This document shows, in pieces, positions 31,930-43,674 of a DNA stretch of 64,000 nt. The DNA is from Hetaerina americana. Lineage: Eukaryota; Arthropoda; Insecta; Odonata; Calopterygidae. The position numbers were made by a program, and so were the translations under genes. The DNA lies in contig JAKTNV010000005.1 in assembly GCA_022747635.1 (NCBI GenBank), forward strand, positions 34,382,792 through 34,446,791, in the 5' to 3' direction. The first letter of the stretch is position 1. The number at the start of each line of letters is the position of its first letter. The notes below the pieces were generated by a model that worked only from the letters and a program-made list of their open reading frames with translations, searched no databases and was not told the DNA's origin.

Positions 31930-34900
31930 TAACGTACAATTTTCGGGACCACCGCTCCCTACTTCCCTTTGCATCTTTCTTAATGTTTTATATCATTTCC
32001 ACTTATTCCCTCTATTCTTTTTTTAACCCATTCCCTCCCTATGCGTCTTCGAATACCCTCCCACATCCTCCTCTCCACGAAATAAAAAACCGTCCAGAAT
32101 CTCCACCCCGTCCACACCCACACACGCCTCACCCTTCCCCTCTCCCACTCACCAAACGCCCAACGTTGATATTTTTTCTCCCATATCTCTCTCTCTCTCC
32201 CTGTCTCTTTACCAGTTTTTCCTCTTTCTCTCTCTCGCACTGCCTGCTTTGACTGCCGGATTCGCTAATTGGTGCTCACGGCACTGGAGAGGCACGCGGG
32301 CCGCCCTCTATCCTCTTGTACAGGGAGTCAAGTGAGCGCGGTATCCGGACGGGGGTGAGGGGAGTGGCGTGCAGGTGGGGGGGGGTGCGAGGGGATTTCA
32401 GGGGGACGGCCAACGGGGAAGGTGGTGGAAGGGAAGCTTTTGCGGAAGGGGGAAGGAAATAAACCGGGAGGGTGAGACGGCGGTGGTGTTTGTCGGGGAC
32501 TCGCACGGGAGGGCGAGACGCGGAGCAACCAAAGCGGCCGGCGGACGTCGGCGGAGGGTTGGGGGCGTGGCGCCCGTGGACGGGCTATCTTGCCCATCCC
32601 CTTCCAGAAGGGAGAGGAGGCTCTTCCACGCCGGGATGTGGATGGGGGAAAGGCCGTCGGTTCACCACGACTCGTCGGGTAGGTGCGACGAGGAATCCTC
32701 CGGGCGATTTTGTGTATCCGCACTACACCGATGTTCCGGTTGCCGCCGCGGTCCCTCCCTTCATCTTCGCGATTTCCTCAGCCAGGCGCGCTGGGCTTCG
32801 CACGGGGCGAATCCTTAGCGACCAATGAATATAATATTCCTCGCGAGCAGTTCGTTCGCTTCTGAGTTTCGCCAAACTGAGAAAACAGAGACGCAGCGGA
32901 TATGCTTGATCACATCTTTCGAGGATTCAGTTTTTCTGGTTGAATATTTCATAAAACATTTTTCGATCATTTTTCTTAATTGATCCAGGACGTAAAAAAG
33001 GCTGAAATGTTTGTTCATCCGTTTCACCTGAATTAGAAGTTCAAGTAAAGTACATATTAATTCGCACCATCTTGTCAAAGCAGCATATGAGCGAATGGCG
33101 GCATTTAAGCATTCGCTATGATACGAGAATCGTATCCATACCATATATCATTGTACATACCATACAATAATAATATTGTTGAATTGACCTGATAAATAAA
33201 TGTGAACTGAAATGACTTTAACTGAAATGGATTGACATTTAGATATGGCTTCAGGGCAAAAGGAAATGCGTCAATTCGTGAATCCAATCCCCCTCTGCAC
33301 TACAACGCTTACGTTTGTAAAGATTAGCCGAAGCCAAAAACACACATTATTGAGAGCCCTAGTAGTTGACACAGGCATTTCCTTCCTTTATGGAAAAAAA
33401 TCTTGTACAGGAAGACGCAATGACAATTGGAAATTAACAAACAAACAACATTTCTGCAAATCTATTCATAGCATTTTTCTCACTGAACTCCATTAGAATA
33501 ATACTGCTTCAAGCACAAAAATACCATTTTTCATCTTCTTCCATTCTTCGTCATTTCTTCCATCAAAGCATGCTTTGCTAAATCGCTTAAGCAGTTATTT
33601 AAAATATCGCTTATTTCGTTGGCATCTGAGGCGTAGGCTTCGTTTCTCTTCCATCCCACTACATCTGCGACTGCCTAAGCGTCGTCCACACATTCCGTGC
33701 ATGCAAACCAGCCCTAGTTGTTAAGTCCTTGGTTACCGACCTAACGTCAATAGGTTCACATTCTTGTGCCGCCTAAAGATGCACTCGATAAAACCAAGTT
33801 CTATGATTTATCTAAAAATATCTATCTTTCTCTGATCTATTTATCCGACTACCCGATTTATCCAGAACCCTTTATCGTCGAAAAAGGAATGCTCACCCAA
33901 TAAATGCGTGATTCCACGCCTCATTCCTCATGGGATGAAATGAACGTTTATCATACGTGTACCGTTAAGCGTACCGAGGTACACATTAAATTTAATTTCT
34001 TAATGTAGATATTCCATTACATCTAAGTATGGTTGATAGCAATTATGTTATAACTACTTCAATGCATTTATATATTGCTCCTTAAATATTGACAAGTGTA
34101 TATAATAGTACACATAGTATACATGATGTGTATCAATTTCTCTACTTAAAAGTTATACATTATTTCCGGATATTTATGCATTATACTTCAAAGTAGATCA
34201 TTTAATACATTATTGGAAATTATGCCTATGCATATCCATTGATCTTGCACCTTATGTAGTCGTATTATTTTTATTTTTAAATGATTTACTACTATATTCA
34301 TTTGCTCTAAAAAGTTTCATCATATGAATATACTATATTCATAGCTCGTATTTCCTCTGATGCTATACTTGTTCCTACGTTACAATTTACTACGATATAG
34401 TTTTTCTGTTTATTTGACTTTAAAAAAATATAATTTATTATTTTTTCTTATTTACCACATTGTTCACACAAATCACATCACACTTGCTCTGGTATTACAC
34501 AGCCAAACTATGCTTAATTGGATTTCCCATAGGTTTTTTACGCACCCCCTTCCTGTGCAGATGTTTTCCGGCAGGGGATGATTTTTTCGTTAAGTATATT
34601 CGTCCACAACCCTTAAATTTTCCCGCCAATGTATGCATCTTTTCAAAATTGAGTCCAAATAACTACAATGTACCTGAACTATTTTCGTTTTACGTTTTCT
34701 CTTCTTATTTTTCTTTCTATCGTTATAAGTACATTCTTGTATTGTAAAAATAGTAAACGATTGTAAACATTTCATGCATCTGAATGACGAATGGTTAAGA
34801 GGTAGAATAGAATACCCAGTCTCAATATAAACCCATAGAGACGCTTTATCATTGTTATTATTAATAATAATTATCTTCGCGATTTCAATCCTGAAAAAAA

Positions 34901-35439
34901 TTGGATGGATTGGGGTGTTGATTTCATCTCTTTAGAGACCTCTATTCGGAGAACGGAGACTATCGGGATATTAAATGTAACGTATTTTGCATTAAAAACA
35001 CTACGCCACCTATTAAAACTTACTGGCAATGCCAAAACATGGAGGCAATCTTCCAATGCGAATATGTGTTTCGCGGAACGAAAATTGGGGCCCTCCGGTC
35101 ATGTTGGAAACAGATGACGGAGCGGTGCGAAGCTGTTCCTCTCCATAAGCTCGATGAAAGCGATAAAAATCATTGACTCTCTAATCTATTTACGACATCC
35201 ATCAGCGATAGCTGAAATACAAGCCTCGAATGGCATTTAAATTGAGAAAAATAAGTACCGGCTCTCCGTTTGCGTTGGATCGTCAGCTGTTTTAGACAGC
35301 CGAACCCCTTAGGGTCGGTCTGGATTGCCTTCTTAAATATATTAGGTACATTTTACGTCACTAAGCTAATCATTATTCGAAATCCGGAAAACATTCATTC
35401 AATAATTTCAATATGTACATAACTATACCCGTAATGGAA
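31930..35439. other. Intergenic, GC-rich at about 32270-32830
   Basis: Pyrimidine-rich from 31970 to 32250, then a G-rich island to 32830 with 149- and 118-codon overlapping frames of no recognisable type. From 32830 the sequence is AT-rich, with a small inverted repeat GATACGA/TCGTATC at 33119-33136. No gene supported. Confidence 0.5.
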
Positions 35440-35505
35440 ATAGCAACATTTGGGTTAACAGGCAGGTGCGTTACCCACCGGACTACCTCGATTCTGTTAT
35501 CTATG
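35440..35505 (-). other. tRNA-like fragment, possible SINE head
   Basis: On the minus strand, GAGGTAGTCCGGTGGGTAAC then GCACCTGCCTGTTAACCC resembles a D-arm with A-box followed by an anticodon arm with loop CTGTTAA. No acceptor stem or B-box can be completed, so it is a fragment at most. It is different from the two SINE families described elsewhere in the window. Confidence 0.35.
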
Positions 35506-37629
35506 TGATCGCGAGGAAATAAAGACATAAATTTAAAATTTTCAAAAGCCTATGGCAAAAATAATACTTAATTTGAATAATTCACTTTATTGCTGCATTT
35601 CAGGCGTGGGATCAACCACCGCCACACGCCTTAGCGGCGACTTGCAGGATATCATTTAGAATGTAGAATGAATAAAATGAGTCTTTAGGGATTTATGTAC
35701 ATACAAATAAGCATTGCTTTTGATGTATAGATCACCAGAATGATCCAACTCTAGTTATCTAAATATAATTCTGGCAACATTTAAAACCTCGATGTTCTCA
35801 AAGAGTTGCGGGTATAATGAGAAATAACGCCAGTTTGAGCGGCCGCCAAGGGAAAGCGATATATATATATATATATTCGCAAAACCGATTACTTCGAGTT
35901 TCTGCACTGCATTCGTAAAAATGAGAACAATCATAAGAGATGAGAAGAATCATAGTATTACCACCTTCGCACTCGAAAATGATTGCAATTATAATGTATT
36001 ACATAAGATAACGAAAGACAAATGATTTTTCATAAAATTAAACACAATAATGAGTGTTGTTTACAGTGGTTCCACGGATCAATATAAGTTAATTAATGAG
36101 CGCCCATAATTGAATTTGTTGTATTTTCAAGCATTTCCATTAAATGCAATTTACAATTCTTTCGCATAACGCGCACTCTTTTCTCAGTGTTATGCTATCA
36201 ATTAAAATTCTTCACTCTGAATTACGTTTTCGCATTGCAGCGTTTCGTTTGATATAAAAATAACCAAAATCGAAACTACCCCACCACTTCACATGATCCC
36301 TCTTTCATTCGCACAACATTTTTATTTTTGGACCGTATTCTCCAATATATCATAACTCATTGTCGCCGAAGAAGAAGATTTGTGAGAGCAACAATTTTCA
36401 TAGCAAGAAAAGTAGCGTAAAAATTGAAAAGTTCACTCCCATAATTATTTTTCCCAGAGCAAAGTATTCAGTTCATTTTCAATGGCAATTAATCTATACC
36501 ATACGTCAGGTTATATCTACTAATAACAAAACGAATTACACGAATATAAAGAACCTTCAAATGGACTCCTTCAGTGAGTACTCACATGCGCTTTCTCTCA
36601 CGGATCTAGGCTAATATACTCGTTTTCCTAACTTCCACATACAACAGAGAAATACGATGTCGCACGAGGAGGATCATAAGGGAAAATTATAGTTCTGAAC
36701 ACAGCAAGCAAAACATCTGCCTTTTGCAGAGCATCTTCCTTCAGAGTGAAAACTTTCACAGTGCTCCCTGTGAATTCCTTCCCTTCTTCGCCTATTTCCC
36801 AAAAACATCTTCAACGCCCACAAAAACCGTTGCCTGGCCAGAAATTTTTGTTAAAATAATGCGGTCATGCGGTGGCTGGAGTAAGGGAAGGTGAGAGAGA
36901 GAGAGGGAGTGTGTGTGTGTGAAGGAAAGATATACGTATATAAGAGAGAGGCAGGGACTTTAAAGAGAGGGAGTGCAGAGTGGGAGGCTAAGACAGAGGG
37001 AGAATCAACAGAAGAAGACGAAACGTGAAATAGATAAGAGAAAAAAATTATGGACAAAGTGAGATAAACAGAGAGAGTCGTGAATGAAAGGGTAAATGAG
37101 AGAGGAAGAAAATACATAAATAGGTACAGAATATGAGCGAACTATACTAACAAAGAGGAGAAAGAAACAGGGGAAAACCGCCAAAAAGATGTGAAAAAAT
37201 AGCCCGATGAATGGTAGGCGGCAAAAGGGAAAGATTTGTACTGGCGCGTTGTCCACAAATTGCCCGAAAGATGGAAAATATGTCTAAGTAGCAATGGAGC
37301 ATACTTTGAATAAAGCTTTTTATCCGCATTTCGTACTTGCACACCTGGTAAATGAAATAATCACAGGAATACAAAGTAGGAGGTTTAAATAAATGACGTT
37401 TGGGATTTATACTAGTAAACACTAGTGAACGAGATAACAATAGACTGCAAGGAGGAGAGTGGTTTGTGGATCTGGAGATATTCTGGGGAAATGAACGGCA
37501 GGCTACGTTCCTTCTTAGAATCAGCACGCAATCCTTTTGACGACAGAACGCTTGGTGATGCAGTAACAGATCATCAACCGCTCTGCACGCCTCACCACCA
37601 AAGCAGTCAGTGAGAAGTCCCACCCGCAC
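35506..37629. other. Intergenic, (GA)n-rich at about 36888-37130
   Basis: AT-rich with a GA-rich, GT-containing stretch at 36888-36930 and beyond. Frames up to 160 codons on the minus strand (37147-37629) are not recognised. Confidence 0.5.
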
Positions 37630-38476
37630 TCAACACGGAGGTGTTCCGAATTCATGGGTGTTCCTCCTCATACTTCTCGGACACTATCCCGAAATGAACA
37701 TGGCGACGTCGACAGTAACCCCTCCCCACCAACAGACACTATAACGGGGACGCTTCTCGCGGGAGGCAACGAGGGGAGCAATGGAAAGACGCGGGAAGAG
37801 GGGAGGGAGGGGGGGGAGGATTCTCCTCTTCGAGGAGAAGGGAATGGGAAATCATTCCAAAACTCATCTTCTCTCTCTCTCTCTCTCCCTCCCCATCCCT
37901 CGCTCCAGCACCGAACTCGCGCCAACTTAACCCTCCTCCCCCCCAAAGCTCTCTCCTTCCATTAGGATACCCTTCTCGCGTCTCCTCCCTCCCGCACCGT
38001 CGTCCCCCCTCCTCCCGTACAAGTATTTACCATCTTCCGCTGCCTGGGCCAATTAGCGCGGAGGCCGCGCGCGCGCCTTGCCCTGCCTAGGGACCACGGC
38101 GCGGCGGAGCCTGAGGCGAGAAGCCGAACAACAATCCCTCATTGTTGTACGCGGAACCGCAGAGTGAGTGAGAGGGCTCGTGGGCGGGGGTGGAGGGTGG
38201 ATTGGAATGGGGGCTCACCACCGCGGGATGACGGCGAACGGGCGGATAGGGCGAGGAGGAAAATGAGGGAGTCGAGAGTGAGTGGGAGAATAAATAACTT
38301 GAAGAGGAGGGGAGATGATGATTCGGAGAAACAGAGAGGACGCAAGCGAGGGAGGGAGGGGAAAGGGGGGGGGTGATGGAGGGAGGCGCAGATGGGGGAA
38401 GGTGAGAGGCACGGATGGGGATGCGATGAAAGTAGGGCGGCGGGAAAGAGAACGACGGACTTCTTCCCATCTAACG
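37630..38476. other. GC-rich low-complexity island
   Basis: A pyrimidine-rich section with (CT)n at 37870-37888, then a GC-rich part (38050-38115, with GCGCGCGC at about 38066), then a G-skewed part to 38440. Overlapping frames up to 127 codons look like composition artefacts. Confidence 0.5.
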
Positions 38477-39233
38477 TACGAGGGTCATCCGGAAAGTAGT
38501 ACCCGTTCGTGCCGCATGAAGTGCTGACGACGCGAGTAGCCGCTGGACGAGGTCAGATAGCTTCAGTGGCTTGTCTGCCTTCTCTGAGCCAAGTTGCGTG
38601 ACGCTAGCATTGCCTGTGTTGTTTCTGTGATTGTTTACAATGTTTAAAAAAATTGAGAACGCCGCCAGTTGTGAAGTGAGGGCAGTGATTAAATTCCTCA
38701 ATGCAAGAAACGTTCGCCCATGTGATATTCATCGCCAATTAAAGGAGGTGTATGGAGACAATGTAATGGACGAGTCGTCTGTTCGGCGGTGGTGTCGCAA
38801 CTTCAACATGGGGAGGGGGAACACACACGACGATGAGCGTTCGGAGAGACCGTCTGTCATTACAGACCAACTGGTGAGCTCAGTTGACGAATTCGTGAGG
38901 AACGATCGGCGCGTCACAATTGATGACATCTGTGAGCATTTTCCCAATGTTTCTCGAACAATTGTTCATGAAATTGTTAAACACCATCTGCATTATGCAA
39001 AAATTTGTGCAAGATGGGTCCCTCGCGTATCTCAATGAGCTGGCGGCGAAGGACTATGCAGCTGGAATACAGAAACTTGTCACACGTTATGACAAATGCC
39101 TTAATTTGCTTGGAGATTATGCTGAGAAGTAGTTTAAAGTATCCTCTTTCAAATAAAATTTTTTATGTTTGTTAATATTTACTTTTGTCTTTTTATTTCA
39201 CGAACGGGTACTACTTTCCGGATGACCCTCGTA
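38477..39233 (+). mobile_element. Internally deleted mariner element, copy 2
   Basis: A 753-bp element (38479-39231) with the same perfect 33-bp terminal inverted repeats as the copy at 31083-31839, TA duplicated at both ends (38477-38478, 39232-39233), and the same internal deletion. Comparison by eye finds only a handful of differences over the whole length, including one codon in the ORF, one in the C-terminal relic and two or three bases near 39185-39195. The flanks are unrelated to those of copy 1, so this is an independent transposition and not a segmental duplication. Confidence 0.93.
38631..39038 (+). CDS. Mariner transposase N-terminal DNA-binding fragment, copy 2
   Basis: 135 codons, identical to the fragment at 31278-31685 except that the GRPS linker motif reads ERPS (one G-to-A change). 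Two helix-turn-helix units flank this linker, and the frame stops right after RWVPRVSQ, at the boundary with the missing catalytic domain. The downstream C-terminal relic (NELAAKDYAAGIQKL...GDYAEK) ends at 39132 in a different frame. The loss of the conserved glycine may weaken DNA binding in this copy. Function, if any, is unknown; a self-binding repressor is one possibility. Confidence 0.82.
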   Translation: MFTMFKKIENAASCEVRAVIKFLNARNVRPCDIHRQLKEVYGDNVMDESSVRRWCRNFNMGRGNTHDDERSERPSVITDQLVSSVDEFVRNDRRVTIDDICEHFPNVSRTIVHEIVKHHLHYAKICARWVPRVSQ

Positions 39234-40002
39234 TATTATTTCGAACACCGTGGGGGGAACGAGGAACATTCATCGGTCGAAGTGGTTGGGCGTGGGACGA
39301 GAGGACACGAAAAGAGACGTACGGAGGACACGGAAGGAGAAACGAAAGAAGAAAAGGAATTTAAAAAACGAGGAAAAGCAGAAGGAAGAAGTCGACGGGG
39401 AAGAGGGAAAACGGATACGAGAATAATCCGAAAAACGAGGCAATTTTTTATGTAATTCACATGGTAATCAGATTTTCCGAAGAGCAAAACTACTCTTAAA
39501 TATTCTTAGGGGTACATGCTCGTTCAAATCATGCGTTACCTCGAATTGAGTAAAATAGCTATACCCGTATGTACGAAAAAAAACTTTTGTGTTCAGGTGT
39601 TTTCATCATCGATCCACATACTTCCATTCATTAAAAACCATATTTAAATACTCTCAAACACATTTAAAACGTTTGAGTTCCGTGCCTTACGCTAATCATT
39701 GCGGTAAAAACCCTCTCTAATTCACGTTCCGCGCACCAACACGGGCAGGGAAATTACAACGGCATCTACGCAATACCCCGCAAGGACGTGTGGGGGGAGG
39801 TTTTCGGGCACTAGCCTTACGTGCATAAACACCATGCAATAATTGACTAAATCATTACATTTTGGTATTTTAGTAAATAAATTTGAGGCTCGGATCCAAT
39901 TTTAATACGATCACGTATCGTACCAGGGAAGAGTAAGTGCTTGAATCTGTCTGTGACCCTGCTGTCTATCCCTCTTATTTTATCCCTAGGGGTCCCCACC
40001 AA
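39234..40002. other. Intergenic
   Basis: GA-rich from 39290 to 39440, then AT-rich. Nothing else recognised. Confidence 0.5.
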
Positions 40003-40094
40003 CGAGGGTGGTCTGAAAAGTTTCCGACCTAACAAAGATATAAGACATTTTTTCTGAAATTTTCTGAGGTCGGAAACTTTTCAGACCACCCTCG
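40003..40094. mobile_element. 92-bp mariner MITE
   Basis: Perfect 28-bp terminal inverted repeats (CGAGGGTGGTCTGAAAAGTT... and its complement) enclose 36 bases of AT-rich sequence. The right flank is TA (40095-40096); the left flank is AA at 40001-40002, consistent with a mutated TA target. The CGAGGGT start resembles the 753-bp mariner elements, but the rest of the repeat differs, so it belongs to a second mariner family. It has no coding capacity. Confidence 0.85.
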
Positions 40095-40096
40095 TA

Positions 40097-42248
40097 TTGC
40101 AACCAATATAACTGACATGCTTTCTCTAGTACCTTAGCAATTTTAAAAAATCTATCGAATTTTCACCGAACATTTTCCAATTCTATGATAGAAGCTCCCT
40201 CCCATGGATCCCAAGTACTTGCCTCGTACCTATATTGTGTCGGAGTAACATTTCTCTCTTGTCTATCCATTATATTTTCCTACAACCATTTAATTAAAAA
40301 ACCTAGCTTCTTTAAGGTTGACCAACATTCTTCTAATAAGTTCACCTCACGAAACGTTTGATGTACGAGATGACACGAAAGATTAAATGTGGCTTTTGGT
40401 TTGTGTATTATGATAAATTATGATGGAAAAGCGGTCCAGTGAAAGTATGACGTTGCCCTTCAGACGTGTTCCACTAAGCAAATACAGAGGACGTCAATCA
40501 ACGATCATTGTAATTGATGAGGCATTCAAAGGGATGATCAAATATTACTGATCACCCCGGGGGAAAAGTTTGGCACATATCATAATTTACAATCACTTGC
40601 GGATTCTTCGAGATCCACGCAGAGTCGATTCATAATAGAGGGCACTAATGACGGGATACGAGTGGTGGAGAGGGCCATATCATGAAAAAATAAGGGCCCA
40701 TCCAGGGGACCTAGGACCTCTTCGGTCCTTTGTGGGCTCCTTCCGACCTCGAACAAACTGGGGCACGTCCTCGATGCCCTTTAACTCCTCTCCCTTATCG
40801 GCAGCTCCTTTGTCGGTCCTTCCCCACCACATGTCGGGAATCGATGGGGAGGACAATCAAGATTGATACCCTTCCCCGCCGTTCCCCTTTCGGAAGGAGG
40901 GGTGCGTAATATCGAGGGATTAATCCAAAAGGTTCGGGGTTGGGGGTCGGGAAGGGAGAGAGAACGTCGGCGGTCTGATCTGTCCAATCCTTTCCTCACA
41001 CACGCTTTCGGAACGCATATCCCGGGGTGCCGACGATGATTTCGCATTTCATATGTTTGTCCAAAAAGAAAAGGACGGCAAAAATGAAATATGCGCATCG
41101 CGGGGCGCTTTTGACGTCATCGTCGGTGTGTTAAATGAAATATTAATGTCAAAGTTTACGCGGAGCGCGAAATGTGACGTTTCAAAAGTCGCCACCTATT
41201 GGGTCGAGGAGGCTTCTTTCCTTCTTCGGCTTTTCAAAAATATCTCTCGAACGTATTGAATGCAGGGTGGCCGTTAAATGCCAATGAATCAAGGGACTAC
41301 AAGTTTCTCGAAGGGGTATGGCCGTAAAAAAACAGCAGATAATAACTAACTTTCATGCTACAACTACGAGCATCAGTCATGAACAAAATGAGATAATATT
41401 TGTAAATTAAATCAAAGTGTTATTGAAATTAAGCAAACGATGATAGGTATATTGAGCCCTAAATGTTTTTTCAGGATACTCTGAACAAGAACCCTTTGGG
41501 AATTGCTACGTGCATACCAGATCAATGTCTGAACTTTCACATAAAAGTCGTCGATGAGTAATGGTAGGACAACTGTCATCAAACCAGTATTATGAAAGAT
41601 AAAAATAGATGCTTCAGTAATACGCAGGTGGAGGTGCTCGAACTGCATAGCAATGAAACCATATTTTTATTTTATATAATTTGAGTAAATAATGAGATAA
41701 TGGCAAACGTACCATTCTAAAGTATGGTAGTGTGCCAAATTCATGATGCAAGAATACATATAATGAACGAATGAAAACGCCTAAATATCCGTCACTAGAG
41801 TAGAAATGCAATATATCGCTCAAAAACTAACCATCTATTCTAATTATTTCATTAATACGTAATTATTTTCATTGATAAAAACAAAATAATGCTCTTTCAC
41901 TATTTTTTCAATTTGTTCCAAGTATTTAAAGAAGACACATTTTCTATATGCCCACTCTCATTTAACAATATTTTAATTTTCTGCGGCGGTTCCGGTAGAA
42001 TAGGCGCTTCATAATTGAATTTCATGACATTATCTCACACAACAAAAGGAGGGCAATATGACAGGAAAATTCATTGGAGATACTGAATGCAGTTTAATCA
42101 GCAGTTCGCTTTCGTTACGTGACTACAAATTAATCGGTTTGAGGAATGAAATAGCAGTTTTGAATGGAAACAATTGGAAGGAGGCTCCTACAAATTTTCG
42201 AAAACTGGACCTTAAGTGGCAAACATTTCCATATACGATCTGCTACAT
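40097..42248. other. Intergenic
   Basis: Mostly AT-rich, with a moderately GC-rich part at 40640-41240 that contains short hairpins and a palindromic TGACGTCA. The 105-codon minus frame at 40781-41098 is not recognised. Confidence 0.5.
41112..41119. promoter_or_regulatory. CRE-like palindrome TGACGTCA
   Basis: Perfect consensus for CREB/ATF-type bZIP binding, in a GC-richer stretch. Another perfect copy is at 43155-43162. An 8-bp site can occur by chance in 64 kb, so regulatory use is unproven. Confidence 0.25.
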
Positions 42249-42259
42249 ACATGAGTGCA

Positions 42260-42530
42260 TAAAACACAGTAATCAACCCTAAGGTTGGTTTGGTAGGTCA
42301 TGATAGAGTTCACCCAGTACTAAGCCCGACGGCTTGTGAAATTCACACATCAGGGTAGGAGGGACAGTTCCTTTCCCTGTTCCGGTTATGTTTTCCCGGG
42401 AAGATCTGGTACCCGAAAAATTACATACCTTGGGTGGAGCTGCAGGTGCCCCGAGAGGCTTGCCCGGGAGTCGAACCGGGGCCCGCCAGTCAGAAGTCAA
42501 AAGCTCTACCCCTGGACTATCGCGACCCAC
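42260..42530 (-). mobile_element. tRNA-derived SINE, family 2, full-length copy
   Basis: On the minus strand it begins GTGGGTCGCGATAGTCCAGG, has the B-box region GGTTCGACTCCCGG, the GGTACCAGATCTTCCCGGGA body block and the GGGTTGATTACTGTGTTTTA end. It is flanked by ACATGAGTGCA (42249-42259) and ACATGAGTACA (42531-42541), an 11-bp target-site duplication with one mismatch. It shares head, body and tail with the copy at 1931-2204. Confidence 0.9.
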
Positions 42531-42541
42531 ACATGAGTACA

Positions 42542-43227
42542 GCACATGCAAATGTTGCGAATAGAGGCAATTGAGTTAAGGGGAAATATTTCATCAAAGA
42601 CGTTTCTATCATTCTATCAAGGCGAGTCTCTTTGGTGATTCCCTCCTATCGCTTCCGCCGCTTATAGCCCGTTTGCCCTTACAAAAACATAGCTATCATT
42701 AGCCCTTACTCACGATGAGCACGTATTTTGACGACAAGCGAGTGGATTCAACAATTCAGAAGAGTAAAATCCTAGAGAAAAGTGTCTCGTTTGCTCCGTT
42801 ATATGAGAGTATGGGTATTTTTGCCACCGCCTCACCGGTCGACCGACCGTCCAGACACACTGATGTCGAGAACTCGGACTTCTGCGGACACTTCCGTGAC
42901 ATTATTTTTATCTCTTGTCGCAATACGAACAAGACGTGCCAAGGAAAATTTTCTGGACAATGCAATTGAAATTTGAAATCCGTATAAAAATATGCGGGCA
43001 AGATGATTGCGAACGGGAAAAGTCGTAGCGTCAGAGGAGGCACGTTATTTAACTCATTAGAGGCAAAAAATTGGCATGCGAAGGCATAGAAATGAAACAG
43101 AACGAATCCACAGCTAGGTAATCTTGTACGGGCATGAACTTTGATTGCCCATGCTGACGTCATTTGGACCGAAATAATCGATTCAGCGAGCGTTTGACAT
43201 TGGTGGAAAATAAAATTATGACTAGAA
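42542..43227. other. Intergenic
   Basis: No feature apart from the CRE-like TGACGTCA at 43155-43162. The 135-codon minus frame at 42756-43163 shows no domain. Confidence 0.45.
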
Positions 43228-43461
43228 TACCATTAAAACCGGAAAGAAAGTAAAACCCAAAGCCGTACACTTAAGGGCACTTATAGGTGGAATATAGAAG
43301 GGGGTGGGAAAGTTATTGTTTGGCGGGAAGCCAGACAATAACTTTCCCACCCCCTTCTATATTCCACCTATAAGTGCCCTTAAGTGTACGGCTTTGGGTT
43401 TTACTTTCTTTCCATGCACTCGGCCGTAGTACGTTCTTTATCTATTTACCATTAAAACCGG
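43228..43461. repeat. Long palindrome in a 204-bp insert flanked by 15-bp direct repeats
   Basis: Arms at 43241-43319 and 43335-43413 are 79 bp each and perfectly complementary. Inside, after one mismatch, TGGC/GCCA extend the stem, leaving a loop of five bases. TACCATTAAAACCGG occurs at 43228-43242 and again at 43447-43461, so the palindrome plus 33 bp of non-palindromic sequence (43414-43446) looks like an insertion with a target-site duplication. The arms contain no ORF or known terminal motif. Confidence 0.9.
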
Positions 43462-43609
43462 TTTCCACTACTCGCATTTATCGATATAATCTTGGAGTTC
43501 ATCGTGGAGTGACGATGAGATTTCATAGACTGCGATGAAAAAAAATAATCCTGAAAAATATCAGGAAAATCTTAAAGATAATTATCAATAAAAAACTGTT
43601 CATGTGTGC

Positions 43610-43674
43610 AACAATTTCAGAGTGTACATATCATTCGCCTTGACCGCGAATGATTTTTACACTCCAAAATTACT
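43610..43674. repeat. Imperfect hairpin of about 65 bp
   Basis: AGAGTGTACATATCATTCGC at 43619-43638 pairs with GCGAATGATTTTTACACTCC at 43646-43665 (17 of 20 positions) across a 7-base loop, and the pairing continues with mismatches several bases further out. The size recalls a microRNA precursor or a decayed MITE; the sequence alone cannot decide. Confidence 0.45.
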
